A stretch of 34,508 nucleotides of DNA from Acidimicrobiaceae bacterium. GTDB taxonomy: Bacteria; Actinomycetota; Acidimicrobiia; Acidimicrobiales; RAAP-2. The stretch is taken from contig DAHUZK010000033.1 of the NCBI GenBank assembly GCA_027306605.1, forward strand, positions 1-34,508, written 5' to 3'. The notes beneath the pieces are model-generated. The model was not told the origin of the DNA, ran no database searches, and worked only from the letters and a program-made list of their open reading frames with translations. The stretch's first letter is position 1; each line of letters opens with the position of its first letter. Below, piece by piece: positions 1-7,988 of this stretch. The position numbers were made by a program, and so were the translations under genes.

Positions 1-489
1 TTGGTCCCCGGATCTGGAGGTCTGTGGTACCTCTCGTATCCCGACAGCTCGAAGTTCCCCACCAAACCGGCAGCTCTGAAGGCGTACATCATCAGCGCCT
101 TCAAGGTGACCGGTGGCCCCACGACCATCGTCCTCCTCGCCGGGGACACCCTGCAGGTGGGCGCCCGGCCCGCGCTACGTGCCGCACTCTTCGGGGTGAT
201 TCAAGACCTTCCAGGGATCAAGGATCTCGGTCCGACCAAGGACGAGGCGGGTCAGAGCGGTACGGGGGTCGCGATCGAGGGATTCGGGAACCAATACACC
301 TTGGTGTTCAATCCGAAGACCTCGGCAGTGCTCGGTGAGACGGTCCGCTCGCTCAAGACAAGGAATACCGATGGTGATGTGATCCCAAAAGGCACGCTCG
401 TGGGGTTCAAGAACTACGGACACACCGGCATTACAGGCTCGACCAGTGCTGTGCCACGCGCCACGCGGTCTGGTGCCTATGGCCACTAA
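1..489 (+). CDS. CU044_5270-like protein, C-terminal part
   Basis: The reading frame is open from the first base and no convincing start is visible, so this is the 3' part of a gene that begins left of the window. The last ~160 residues contain a pattern I associate with the actinobacterial CU044_5270 family: an LPGIKDLGP segment, then a DEAGQSGTGVAIE stretch, then LVFNPKTSAVLGE. Members are usually membrane-anchored proteins of unknown function encoded next to sigma factors; that partner would lie outside the window. The gene converges on the HIT-like gene with 46 nt between the stops. Family assignment rests on remembered motif order only, and no biochemical role can be given. Confidence 0.6.
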   Translation: MVPGSGGLWYLSYPDSSKFPTKPAALKAYIISAFKVTGGPTTIVLLAGDTLQVGARPALRAALFGVIQDLPGIKDLGPTKDEAGQSGTGVAIEGFGNQYTLVFNPKTSAVLGETVRSLKTRNTDGDVIPKGTLVGFKNYGHTGITGSTSAVPRATRSGAYGH

Positions 490-535
490 GGCGTCCCCTA
501 TCACCGCCGGTTAGATCCGCTTGGGAACGAAGGAG

Positions 536-1015
536 TCAGGGAGAGTCGATCTCGATCTCGACATCTCGAGCCCGAAGCGCACCCAGCAGAGAATCGCGCA
601 GCGCCGCGGACTCTTCGGCCGACGGTCTGCCGCCTTGTCCCCAGAGAACCCGCAGAAAGTCCAAGTCCTCCCAGATCGGTCCCCTTGGCCGGGGATCGGT
701 GTCATGGCGAGGCGTGATCCACCAATGGAGGTGGGGCACGCCGTTTCCGAGGGACTCAATGTTCAACTTCCGAGGTTCAAATGCATCGTTGACTGCTGCA
801 GCGACTTCGGCCATTTCTGCGAGGTGGCGATCACGGATGCTCTCGTCGAGATCGAAGACCTCCCGGACGCACCACCGGGCTACGAAGAACACACTTCCCC
901 TGAAGTACTGGTTGGGTGCCAGTCGGACGTAACCGGTTTTGAGACGAGCAACGAACCAGGGATCCGTATCCTGGTCGGCTGCTTCATTTTCAGCGCAAAT
1001 GGGGCAATCTGCCAT
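536..1015 (-). CDS. HIT-like family protein
   Basis: This 159-residue protein resembles HIT-superfamily nucleotide hydrolases/transferases. An N-terminal CPIC pair (Cys4, Cys7) is typical of zinc-binding HIT proteins. The signature region reads VPHLHWWITPRHDTDP, so the HxHxH triad has His95 and His97 (the position of the catalytic nucleophile) but Trp99 in place of the third His. That substitution may alter or abolish nucleotidyl chemistry. A CATACT box lies 6 nt before the ATG, which would suit a leaderless transcript. The gene stands alone between Fic and the CU044_5270-like gene. The fold is likely; the substrate is unknown. Confidence 0.75.
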   Translation of the reverse strand: MADCPICAENEAADQDTDPWFVARLKTGYVRLAPNQYFRGSVFFVARWCVREVFDLDESIRDRHLAEMAEVAAAVNDAFEPRKLNIESLGNGVPHLHWWITPRHDTDPRPRGPIWEDLDFLRVLWGQGGRPSAEESAALRDSLLGALRARDVEIEIDSP

Positions 1016-1085
1016 GAGTCAAGTATGACTAATCAGCAACCCGGTGCCCCCGTTCGGTTACATGGGTGATCCGCCTGGGAGTCGC

Positions 1086-1122
1086 CCCGCCCGTCAATGC
1101 TTAGTTGTGCCCGTTGGGCGGG
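1086..1122. terminator. GC-rich inverted repeat between fic and HIT gene
   Basis: CCCGCCC (1086-1092) pairs with GGGCGGG (1116-1122). Inside it, a smaller GCCC-GTT-GGGC hairpin sits at 1109-1119. It lies in the 150-nt gap downstream of the leftward fic gene and upstream of the HIT gene. It could end fic transcription, but there is no T-tract, so this is tentative. Confidence 0.35.
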
Positions 1123-1165
1123 CAAGCACCTACCCAGGACCGCCTCGGCACAAGCTCGACGGTGT

Positions 1166-2341
1166 TCATGACGCGTGGATCACGTCGAACACCGGGTCAC
1201 AGCGGAAGATCCTTCCGTAGTTTCCCCCTGTGATCTCGTGCAGCAAACCGTGACGCACGAGCCGATCCACCGCGCTGTTCGCAGCCGGGTAGCTCACGCC
1301 ATAGAGGTTCTGCACGTCGGAGACAGCGAGCACCGGGTAGCCGATGAGATCGCCGGCAAGGTCGACGGCGACACCCCTGGCTCCCGCTTGGCGCACTCGG
1401 CCGATGAAGTCTTCTCGCATCTCCAACAGTGCGTCGATGGTGGCGGATGCCGCCCGAGCTCTCGCCCTCACTGCGTCGGCGAAGAACGCGACCCAGGGGT
1501 CGAAGTCGCCGGTCTCGCTCACCTGCGACAGCCGATCGATGTAGGCCTCACGCCGTGGCTCCAGCCAGGGGGAAAGGTTCAGGATGGGAAATCCGAGCAC
1601 GTCTGCAGCAACAAGCTGGAGGGTGATGAGCAGCCGGCCGATGCGTCCGTTCCCGTCGCTGAAGGGATGCAGCGTCTCAAACCCATAGTGGCCGACCGCC
1701 ACCTTCACCAGTAAAGGGATGTCGTCTTCGGCGTTGACCCACCTCTCCCAGTCGGTCAATCCGGCGTCGAGCGCGGCCCCAGGGGGCGGAGGTACGAATC
1801 GTGATTGCTCGATGCCGAGCCCCCGGTCGCCGATGCAGACCTGCCGATCGCGCACGCGACCGGCGTCGTAGTCGTCGCCGCGGGTTCCCTCGACGAGGAT
1901 CCTTTGGAGCTTCGCGGCGAGCCTCATGCAGATCGGCAGCTCCTCGATCAGCTCGAGGCCCCGCTGTGCGGCTCGGACATAGTTCCGAACCTCGCGCACC
2001 TCGGCGGATTGCTTGCGGGAGTCGACGTACTCTCCTTCGAGCACGTCGATCAGCGGGGCGTACGTGCCCTCGAGGGCGGAGGTGGCGACCGCCTCCTTCG
2101 TGAGGGCGGGGCGGACGAGGAGGCTCGGACGCGGCAGCAGCCGGGTCATCGCCTGCAGGGCTCCGAGGGCCCGGTCCGCCTCGCCGAGGAGCTTCAGCGT
2201 CCGTTGGGTCAGGTCGACGGCGGCCGGCAGCGGGTCCGGGACGAACGCGAAGTGTCGATAGTCCCGTCCCAGGCGCGCATCGTGACCCTGGATGGGAACC
2301 AGGTGGCCGACGGGAGAGTCCTTGAAGCGGTCTATCTGCAC
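1166..2341 (-). CDS. Fic family AMP-transferase with C-terminal HTH
   Basis: The 391-residue protein carries the full Fic motif HPFSDGNGRIGR (His225 onward), the catalytic loop that transfers AMP (or another phosphate-containing group) to target hydroxyls. Upstream, residues 87-92 read TSALEG, matching the [S/T]xxxE[G/N] inhibitory helix, so this is a self-inhibited class II Fic protein in which Glu91 would block productive ATP binding. The last ~80 residues look like a winged-helix domain, as is common in stand-alone bacterial Fic proteins of this length. The start is GTG at 2341: a TATACT box ends 6 nt upstream and no Shine-Dalgarno is seen, suggesting leaderless expression. No separate antitoxin gene is adjacent. 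The target is unknown. Confidence 0.9.
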   Translation of the reverse strand: MQIDRFKDSPVGHLVPIQGHDARLGRDYRHFAFVPDPLPAAVDLTQRTLKLLGEADRALGALQAMTRLLPRPSLLVRPALTKEAVATSALEGTYAPLIDVLEGEYVDSRKQSAEVREVRNYVRAAQRGLELIEELPICMRLAAKLQRILVEGTRGDDYDAGRVRDRQVCIGDRGLGIEQSRFVPPPPGAALDAGLTDWERWVNAEDDIPLLVKVAVGHYGFETLHPFSDGNGRIGRLLITLQLVAADVLGFPILNLSPWLEPRREAYIDRLSQVSETGDFDPWVAFFADAVRARARAASATIDALLEMREDFIGRVRQAGARGVAVDLAGDLIGYPVLAVSDVQNLYGVSYPAANSAVDRLVRHGLLHEITGGNYGRIFRCDPVFDVIHAS

Positions 2342-2347
2342 TTTTAA

Positions 2348-2353
2348 AGTATA
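2348..2353 (-). promoter_or_regulatory. -10 box of fic
   Basis: On the minus strand TATACT lies 6 nt before the GTG start at 2341. The spacing fits a leaderless transcript beginning at or near the start codon. No clear -35 is visible; the palindrome at 2362-2423 occupies that place and may bind a regulator. Confidence 0.5.
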
Positions 2354-2361
2354 TCTCGCTA

Positions 2362-2423
2362 TCCCTACATTTGTTGCCAGGGATCACAAGCAACCGAGCG
2401 ATCCTGGCTCCCAAATGTAGGGA
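2362..2423. repeat. 62-nt imperfect palindrome
   Basis: Outer arms TCCCTACATTTG (2362-2373) and CAAATGTAGGGA (2412-2423) are perfect inverted copies. Inner arms GCCAGGGATC and GATCCTGGC also pair, with one bulged G and an unpaired spacer. The structure lies just upstream of fic and contains the stop codon of the truncated VirB4-like frame. It may be the end of a mobile element, a recombination scar or an operator for fic. Confidence 0.7.
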
Positions 2424-3495
2424 ATATCTGGTTTCCCTCTATTCCTGTCTCTTGATTTGAACCCGTGGAGCCCGGCGTACGGGACGGAGGGCAAGACATG
2501 GTTTCTTCGATCCTTAGCTTCGACAAGATGGCCCATGCCTCGTCGACCACGAGGAAGAATCGTCCGCGGTTCCGATCGGCCACGCCGGACGCACCGCCGG
2601 GGACACCGTCGACCCTCGCCGCGGCGGCCGCCCGAGCCAGGGCGGCCTGCAGCCACGCCGTGGCGCAGGCCATGAGGACGCCGAGCGCAGCCGACGAGTA
2701 GAGGGCGGAGAGGTCGAGGACGACGAGAGGTGCCGAGAGGTCGAGGCCCGCCGTCGTCGGCCCGTCGAACATGCCGCAGAGGTCGCCGTGCACCAGCCGG
2801 CGCAGCTCGAGGGCCACGTCACGCCCGTCCTCGAGCAGGTCGCGCCGTCCGGTGCGCAGATCCAGCGCGGCATCCTCGCTCGGCGCCAGCAGTGACTCGA
2901 CGACCATGGGCACCGTGGGGACGGGTGCCACGCGGCAGGTGTCGTGCAGCGCCGCGCCGAGGGCGGCCCGCTCGCGCGGCAGCAGCGCCCGGCCGAGGCA
3001 CGCGCTGGCCAGCGAGGCCAGCAGCTCGGTCCGGCGCCGTGCCGTGGCGTCGTTCCCCTGCTCCGCCCCGGTCCCAGTGATCCCGTCCGCCCCGGACTCG
3101 CCGTCGGGCCCCGGGTCGAGCGGGTTCAGCCGGATGGCACCTCCGGGCCGCAGGGCCACGGGCCGGACCCCCCAGGCGTCGGCCAGGTCGCCGTACTCTC
3201 CTTTGGGGTCGACCACCCAGGCCCGGCGGCCGAAGACGGCCTGGCGCCACAGGAACGTCTTGACGAACGCGCTCTTGCCCCGGCCGATCTGCCCGAAGAC
3301 CACCATGTTCGGGTTCGACACGGCGCCGGCGGCGTAGAGCTCGAAGGGGTCGAACACGAAGGAGCCCCCGAGGAGGTCGTCCCCGATCATCACGCCGCGC
3401 CGCCCGAGCCCCGCCTCGGCGATGAAGGGGTAGGCCGCACCGAGGTTGCGCGTCGTCACCTGGTGGGCCGGCAGGCGGGGCATGCGCTGTCGCAT
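2365..3495 (-). pseudogene. VirB4-like conjugation ATPase, C-terminally truncated
   Basis: The N-terminal two thirds match the actinobacterial VirB4-like ATPase encoded beside SCO6880-type genes and thought to power DNA transfer. Visible landmarks are LGAAYPFIAEAGLG near the start, Walker A GQIGRGKSAF (residues 68-77 from the ATG at 3495), AWVVDPKGEYG, RLVHGDLCGMFDGPTT and Walker B FFLVVDEAWAIL. Family-like sequence stops there, at about position 2515. The frame then runs through ~50 unrelated residues (SRTPGSTGSNQETG and beyond) to a stop inside the 62-nt palindrome. Intact relatives continue for roughly 100 more residues with the C-terminal motor motifs, so this copy should be inactive. A TTG at 3543 could extend the N-terminus. 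The gene is divergent from the DUF1275 gene. Confidence 0.75.
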
Positions 3496-3601
3496 CGCTC
3501 GAGAACGGTCGCCGTCCGCGCTCGAGGGTACGGGCGCTGGCAACCTTGGCGCTGGCCGCGGTCCACCTCACCCCCGGGGCCGTGGAGAAGGTCGAGCGCA
3601 C

Positions 3602-4315
3602 ATGAGCGAGCCCAGTCGTCACGGTCCTGCGAGTTCTCCCGACGCTCCGCGCCAGCCGCTGGTCGTGTCGTTGGCCGCCCTCACCTTGGTGAGCGGCTTT
3701 CTCGATGCGGTGAGCTTCCTCGGCCTCGGTCACGTCTTCGTCGCCAACATGACCGGGAACGTGGTCCTGCTCGGCTTCGCCCTGGCCGGCGCCGCCGGCT
3801 TCTCCACCGGAGCCGCGCTGTGCGCCCTCGGGGGGTTCCTCGTCGGCGGCGTCGTCGGAGGCCGCATCGCCCGCAGAATGCCGCCCCGCCGCTCCGTGAT
3901 GATCGCCACGATGACCGCGGAGAGCGCGCTCACCGTCGTCGCCGCCGTCGTCGCGGCCTCGGTGCCGGCTGTCGGGTCGGGATGGCCCCGCTACAGCGTC
4001 GTGACCCTGCTCGCCCTCGGTGTCGGGGCCCGCAATGCCGCCGTGCGCCGGCTCCGCGTGCCCGACATGACGACGACCGTGCTGACGACGACCCTCACCG
4101 ATCTGTCCTCCCAGTCGTCGCTGGCCGGCGGCACCAACCGCAACGCCCACCTCGGCCTCACGTCGGTCGTCTCCATGTTCGCCGGTGCCATCGTGGGGGC
4201 CGCGCTCACGCTGCACGTGCACCCCGCCGCCGCGCTGGGCGTGGCCTCGGTCGTCATGGTGGCGACGACGGGATTCTTCCTTCGCGAGGCGCCGGCCCGC
4301 CTCGGCCTCACGTGA
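3602..4315 (+). CDS. DUF1275 (YoaK-like) membrane protein
   Basis: The 237-residue protein is very hydrophobic, with about six to seven membrane segments. It has the DUF1275 landmarks: SGFLDAVSFLGLGHVFVANMTGN near the N-terminus, LALGVGARNAAVRRL in the middle and MTTTVLTTTLTDL after it. The family is common and of unknown function, sometimes called YoaK. The ATG at 3602 is preferred because GGAGAAGG lies about a dozen bases upstream; the frame is open further upstream, but that stretch is not membrane-like. The gene is divergent from the VirB4-like fragment, and its end overlaps the end of the Nudix gene by 8 nt. It interrupts the conjugation gene order. Confidence 0.85.
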   Translation: MSEPSRHGPASSPDAPRQPLVVSLAALTLVSGFLDAVSFLGLGHVFVANMTGNVVLLGFALAGAAGFSTGAALCALGGFLVGGVVGGRIARRMPPRRSVMIATMTAESALTVVAAVVAASVPAVGSGWPRYSVVTLLALGVGARNAAVRRLRVPDMTTTVLTTTLTDLSSQSSLAGGTNRNAHLGLTSVVSMFAGAIVGAALTLHVHPAAALGVASVVMVATTGFFLREAPARLGLT

Positions 4316-4808
4316 GCGGGTGCCCGTCCTCGAGGTAGACGCAGGAGCCGCCGGCGCGCAGCGCCGCCCCCACGCGTCGGCGCAGGGGTCCGCTCAACAG
4401 CCGGAGCGCCTCCTCCGGCTCGGCCAGGCGGTGCTCGGAGAGCTCGTCCTCCTGCAGGACGATCGAGGCCAGCACGCCGTCCGAGAGGACACCGCAGTCG
4501 AAGAGGAACCGCATGCCGCCCGGCTTCCCCGGCTTCGGCCGCAGGAAGTCGACGACGACGAGGCGGCCGTCGTCGACCTCGAGGCCGACCTCCTCGCGCA
4601 CCTCGCGCCGGCACGCCTCCCATGGCGTCTCCCCGTCGGCCTCCATGATCCCGCCGGGGATGGTCCAGTGCGCCTTGTAGGTCGGGTCGGCGATCAGGAT
4701 CCGGCCCGCGCCGTCGAAGATCAGCGCGCCCGACGATGCCGGGATACGCGGCAGGACGAAGGGCAGGCCGCCCTCGTTCGCCTCCACATCTGCGTCGGCC
4801 CCGGTCAC
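4308..4808 (-). CDS. Nudix hydrolase
   Basis: This is a Nudix pyrophosphohydrolase, acting on nucleoside-diphosphate-linked substrates. The Nudix box reads GGIMEADGETPWEACRREV followed by REEVGL; it keeps the REUxEExGU core (R68-L76) but has one extra residue between the first Gly and the Glu compared with the canonical Gx5E spacing. HWTIPGG precedes it. The GTG start at 4808 overlaps the TGA stop of the sulfatase (GTGA), so the two are probably translationally coupled. An ATG at 4853 would give a longer form overlapping the sulfatase by 49 nt and is less likely. The protein is 166 residues. Substrate unknown; the sulfatase partnership suggests a shared but unidentified pathway. Confidence 0.85.
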   Translation of the reverse strand: MTGADADVEANEGGLPFVLPRIPASSGALIFDGAGRILIADPTYKAHWTIPGGIMEADGETPWEACRREVREEVGLEVDDGRLVVVDFLRPKPGKPGGMRFLFDCGVLSDGVLASIVLQEDELSEHRLAEPEEALRLLSGPLRRRVGAALRAGGSCVYLEDGHPLT

Positions 4809-6502
4809 GCGATCCCCAATCGAGCCAGCTGCTCCTCCGGGGCCTCCACGCATTTCAGGGCGACGCGCAGCAGCTCGATCATCTCCGATTCGTCGGTCCC
4901 TCCCGCTCCCGCCCGGTTCTCGTCCTCGGCCGGGTCCACGTCGAGGTCGAAGAGGAAGTGCGCGTCGACGGCGTTGGCACCGACCCAGAAGGGGAGGCGG
5001 TCACCGGGCGCGAAGGGTTGGCGGATGACCGGGACGTCCGAACCGGGCATGTAGTCGAGACGGGCGCGCCGGTCGGGAGGAGGCAGCCGCACCAGGTCCT
5101 CCAGGCCGTGGATCGGCATGGTCGACCAGCGGTTCGACCACATGGAGAGGGGGAAGTTGGTCCCGACGGCGCCCCGGGCGTACTTGCGCCGCCCGTCCGT
5201 CACCTGCACCCAGTTGCCGTAGACCCCGCCGATCGCCCATTCGCGCCGGCCTGCGCCCGCACCGGCGTACACACCGGCGCCCGGACCGGCGAGCAACGGC
5301 GCCAGCGACATGCCGTGTGACGCCGTCCCACTGTCGGGCAGGCCGAAGACGTCGGCGATCGTGGCAGAGATGTCCACGTTCGTCGTCAATGCGCTGCAGG
5401 TCCCACCGCCGGGCGCCCCCGGCCACGACACCAGCAGCGGGATGTGCCCGAGCGGCTCGTACTGCATGACGCCGGGCTTGCCCCAGATGTCCTTCTCACC
5501 GAGGTAGTGGCCGTGGTCCGTGCACACGACGACCACGGTGGACTCCCAGAGCCCGCGCGCGTCGAGGGCGGCGAAGATCTCGCCCATCCAGCGGTCCGTC
5601 ATGGAGAGCTTGGCGCCGTAGTTGGCGCGGATCTGGCGGCCCTCGCGCTCGCTCAGGCGGCCCTTGGCGACCGCGTCGATGTCGTAGGGCGGCCAGATCA
5701 AGAGGTCGCCCTCCCAGTCGGAGTCGTAGCGCCCGGCCCACGGGGCGGGCGTGTCGAAGGGCTCGTGCGGGTCGAACTCGTCGACGAAGAGGAGGAAGGG
5801 CGAATTGTCGGGCGCACCGCGTCGCAGCCAGTCCGCCGCCGTGCGCATCGTGCGCGGCCCGGGGAAGTCCTCCTCGGCGCGGAAGAAGGTGCGCGAGCGG
5901 TCGTAGGGTCGCTCGCCCGAATCCAGGCCGATGCGCTCGGTCCAGTACCAGCCGCCGTGACGCGCCGGCAACGCCGGGGCGCCGATGTAGGTCGGATCGC
6001 TGTAGGTGCGCCACGGGTCACCCTCGTGCCCGCGCACGTAGTCCCACGCGCTGAAGTCGGTGTGGTAGTTCTCGCCGCCCACTTCGAAGAGGTGCGGATG
6101 GTCCGAGACGAGCATCGTGGTCACGCCGGCCCGCCGGAGGCGCTGGGTGATCGGCTCCTCCCACAGCTCGATCGAGCCCCACGGCCGCCACAAGAAGTCC
6201 AAGACGCCGCACAAGATGTCGTGGCGCGCCGGCATGCACGGCAGCGATCCGGTGACGTGCGAGGTGAACCGCACCGCCCGCTCGCGGGCGAAGCGGTCGA
6301 GGACCGGCGTCTCGAATTCCGCGCCTCCGTAAGAGCCGAGCATGTGCCGGTTCAGGCTGTCGAGCAGTACCACCACCATGTTGCGAACCGCCCCGTTCTG
6401 GCCGGCACCACTCCGGCCTGCGCCGTTCTGGCCGGCGCCGCGTCCTTCTTCCGGACTGCTGGCTGCAGGGCTCCCGTCTGCGACACCGGACATGCGGGCC
6501 AT
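4805..6502 (-). CDS. Type I sulfatase
   Basis: The ~565-residue protein has the sulfatase/alkaline-phosphatase fold landmarks. VVVLLDSLNRHMLGSYGG supplies the first metal-binding Asp. SLPCMPARHDILCG holds the C-x-P-x-R motif, whose Cys89 would be converted to formylglycine. Later, VCTDHGHYLGEKDIWGKPG holds the second metal-binding Asp/His and the active-site Lys region. No signal peptide is seen; residues 10-40 are Gly/Ala/Asn-rich repeats. ATGs at 6502 and 6493 are both possible, while the frame upstream of 6502 looks non-coding. The gene is first in a two-gene unit with the Nudix gene and lies 49 nt after the SCO6880-like gene. It probably removes sulfate esters; the substrate is unknown. 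No formylglycine-generating enzyme is in the window. Confidence 0.9.
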   Translation of the reverse strand: MARMSGVADGSPAASSPEEGRGAGQNGAGRSGAGQNGAVRNMVVVLLDSLNRHMLGSYGGAEFETPVLDRFARERAVRFTSHVTGSLPCMPARHDILCGVLDFLWRPWGSIELWEEPITQRLRRAGVTTMLVSDHPHLFEVGGENYHTDFSAWDYVRGHEGDPWRTYSDPTYIGAPALPARHGGWYWTERIGLDSGERPYDRSRTFFRAEEDFPGPRTMRTAADWLRRGAPDNSPFLLFVDEFDPHEPFDTPAPWAGRYDSDWEGDLLIWPPYDIDAVAKGRLSEREGRQIRANYGAKLSMTDRWMGEIFAALDARGLWESTVVVVCTDHGHYLGEKDIWGKPGVMQYEPLGHIPLLVSWPGAPGGGTCSALTTNVDISATIADVFGLPDSGTASHGMSLAPLLAGPGAGVYAGAGAGRREWAIGGVYGNWVQVTDGRRKYARGAVGTNFPLSMWSNRWSTMPIHGLEDLVRLPPPDRRARLDYMPGSDVPVIRQPFAPGDRLPFWVGANAVDAHFLFDLDVDPAEDENRAGAGGTDESEMIELLRVALKCVEAPEEQLARLGIA

Positions 6503-6511
6503 GGTAGAGGC

Positions 6512-6545
6512 GTCGCAACGAGGACGACGTCGCAACGAGGACAAC
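6512..6545. repeat. 17-bp tandem repeat upstream of sulfatase gene
   Basis: Two adjacent copies (6512-6528 and 6529-6545) of GTCGCAACGAGGAC(G/A)AC differ by one base. They fill the 49-nt gap between the end of the SCO6880-like gene and the sulfatase start, where a promoter or operator would be expected. Confidence 0.7.
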
Positions 6546-6551
6546 CAAGAA

Positions 6552-7988
6552 CTAGGACAGCCCTCGGCACAGCGGCAGCGTGCACGTGTAGGCCGAGGCC
6601 TGGTCGCCGTAGAGCCGGCGCAGCGACAACCGGCTCTGCCCGGCCGCGTGCTGCACCGCGTCACAGGCCACCGCCAGCTCCTCCTCGCTCGGCGCCGAGA
6701 TCGTGACGTAGCCGGAGTAGCGAAAGGGCGCGTGACCCTCTGCCAGCTCGGCCTCACGACGCGCCAGCACCTCGGACTCGCGGGCGTGACGCGCCGTCGA
6801 CATGAAGCCGCCACGCCGCCGCAATTCTGCGTCGGCCAGGTCCGCTGTCCTCGATGCTTCGACCTTGCGCACGGCGGCGTCAGGACCGAGCGGCTCCATG
6901 ACGACCGAGAACGTGGCGCGGGTCGAAGAGAGGAGGAGCGGTGCGAGGAAGTCGCTTCGCACCTCGATCCGCGGCCATTCGGCCACCCAGAACGTGGCGT
7001 GCACCATCCCGTCCACCCGGACCGTCGACCAGCTCTCGTGCATCGCCACCGGCCACGGGTCCTGCAACGGGCCCGCGACCCGCGCCACGCCGTGTGGTTC
7101 GTAGGTGCGCAGGAGCTGGTGCGCCAGGGCCTCGGCGTCGAGCACGGACTCCACCTCCACGTCGGCGTCGCCGAGCAGTCGGATCAGAGAGCCGACCTCG
7201 CGCGCCAGCGTGGCGCAGCCGACCTCGACCGATCTGGTCAAGCGCACCTGGAGCGCCAGGACGACGTCGTGGGCGCACGCGTGCGCGTCCATGTCGGCCA
7301 GCAGGGCCTCGTAGGACGCTGCGCTGGCCGAGCACGGGACCGGGGACGCGGCGGCCGACGGGGGATCGGGCGCGGCCGGCACGCCCTGTTCGGCGAGATA
7401 CGCGTGGACCGCCTCTCCGTTGTCCGGGAACGACGCGGCCACCCACTGCAAGCGGTGCACCGGCGACCCTTCGCGCGCCAGCGAGGCCAGGACCGATGCC
7501 CACCCACCGACGCGGCGGTCCTGCTCGTCCACCCCGAGGAGGGCGAAGCTGCCGCCGCGCAGCGCCAGCGCCGCCGTCAGCGTCCGGCTGGACCGGTCGT
7601 GCACCACGCCCATGTCACGCCACTCCGCCTGCAACAGCCGGAGACCGCGGAGCGCTCCCATGCCGCGCCCGGCGCCCGTGCCCCCTCGACGGGAGCCGGC
7701 ACCCCAGGCGGCCGATACCCGGTGATGCCGGACGGTCCAGCAGACGGCGACCGGGAGCCATTCGTCGCCGGTGCGGCCCGCCAGCGGGACCGTCGCCAGC
7801 GCGCCGAAGACGACGAGCACGCCGACGGCCGCGACCACGCCGGCGGCGTTGGGACCCAAGCGCAGCACCAGGACGGCGAAGGCCAGACCGACCGCCACCG
7901 TGACGATCTGCCCGGCGCGCCAACCGGCGAGCGCCCCGCCCCGCTCCCGTGGGCCGAAACGGTAGCGAGCGCCGCCTTCGCCGCTCAT
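6552..7988 (-). CDS. SCO6880-like conjugation protein
   Basis: This 478-residue protein resembles the SCO6880 family, found in actinobacterial conjugative elements beside VirB6- and VirB4-like genes. It starts RYRFGPRERGG and has two membrane segments at about residues 28-46 and 50-75 followed by a large cytoplasmic part. Family-like patches include LRLLQAEW, FALLGVDEQDRRVGGWASVLASLAREGSPVHRLQW (spanning about residues 175-210) and, near the end, FRYSGYVTISAPSEEELA. Its ATG overlaps the stop of the VirB6-like gene (ATGA), so the pair is translationally coupled. It is likely a membrane component of the type IV secretion apparatus, by family context. In related elements the VirB4-like ATPase follows directly; here it does not. 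Confidence 0.75.
   Translation of the reverse strand: MSGEGGARYRFGPRERGGALAGWRAGQIVTVAVGLAFAVLVLRLGPNAAGVVAAVGVLVVFGALATVPLAGRTGDEWLPVAVCWTVRHHRVSAAWGAGSRRGGTGAGRGMGALRGLRLLQAEWRDMGVVHDRSSRTLTAALALRGGSFALLGVDEQDRRVGGWASVLASLAREGSPVHRLQWVAASFPDNGEAVHAYLAEQGVPAAPDPPSAAASPVPCSASAASYEALLADMDAHACAHDVVLALQVRLTRSVEVGCATLAREVGSLIRLLGDADVEVESVLDAEALAHQLLRTYEPHGVARVAGPLQDPWPVAMHESWSTVRVDGMVHATFWVAEWPRIEVRSDFLAPLLLSSTRATFSVVMEPLGPDAAVRKVEASRTADLADAELRRRGGFMSTARHARESEVLARREAELAEGHAPFRYSGYVTISAPSEEELAVACDAVQHAAGQSRLSLRRLYGDQASAYTCTLPLCRGLS

Noticed and set aside
2362..2423. Palindrome as an integron attC site
   Set aside because: The RYYYAAC and GTTRRRY core sequences are not present at the ends, and no cassette series or integron integrase is seen.
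2430..2475. A GGTTCAAATC stretch (minus strand) like a tRNA T-loop, as a possible attachment site
   Set aside because: The flanking bases do not form a T-stem and no acceptor or anticodon arm can be drawn.
2819..4338. Long frames on both strands across 2.8-4.3 kb (over 460 codons)
   Set aside because: They are Arg/Gly/Pro-rich shadows of the VirB4-like and DUF1275 genes caused by high GC and contain no family motif.
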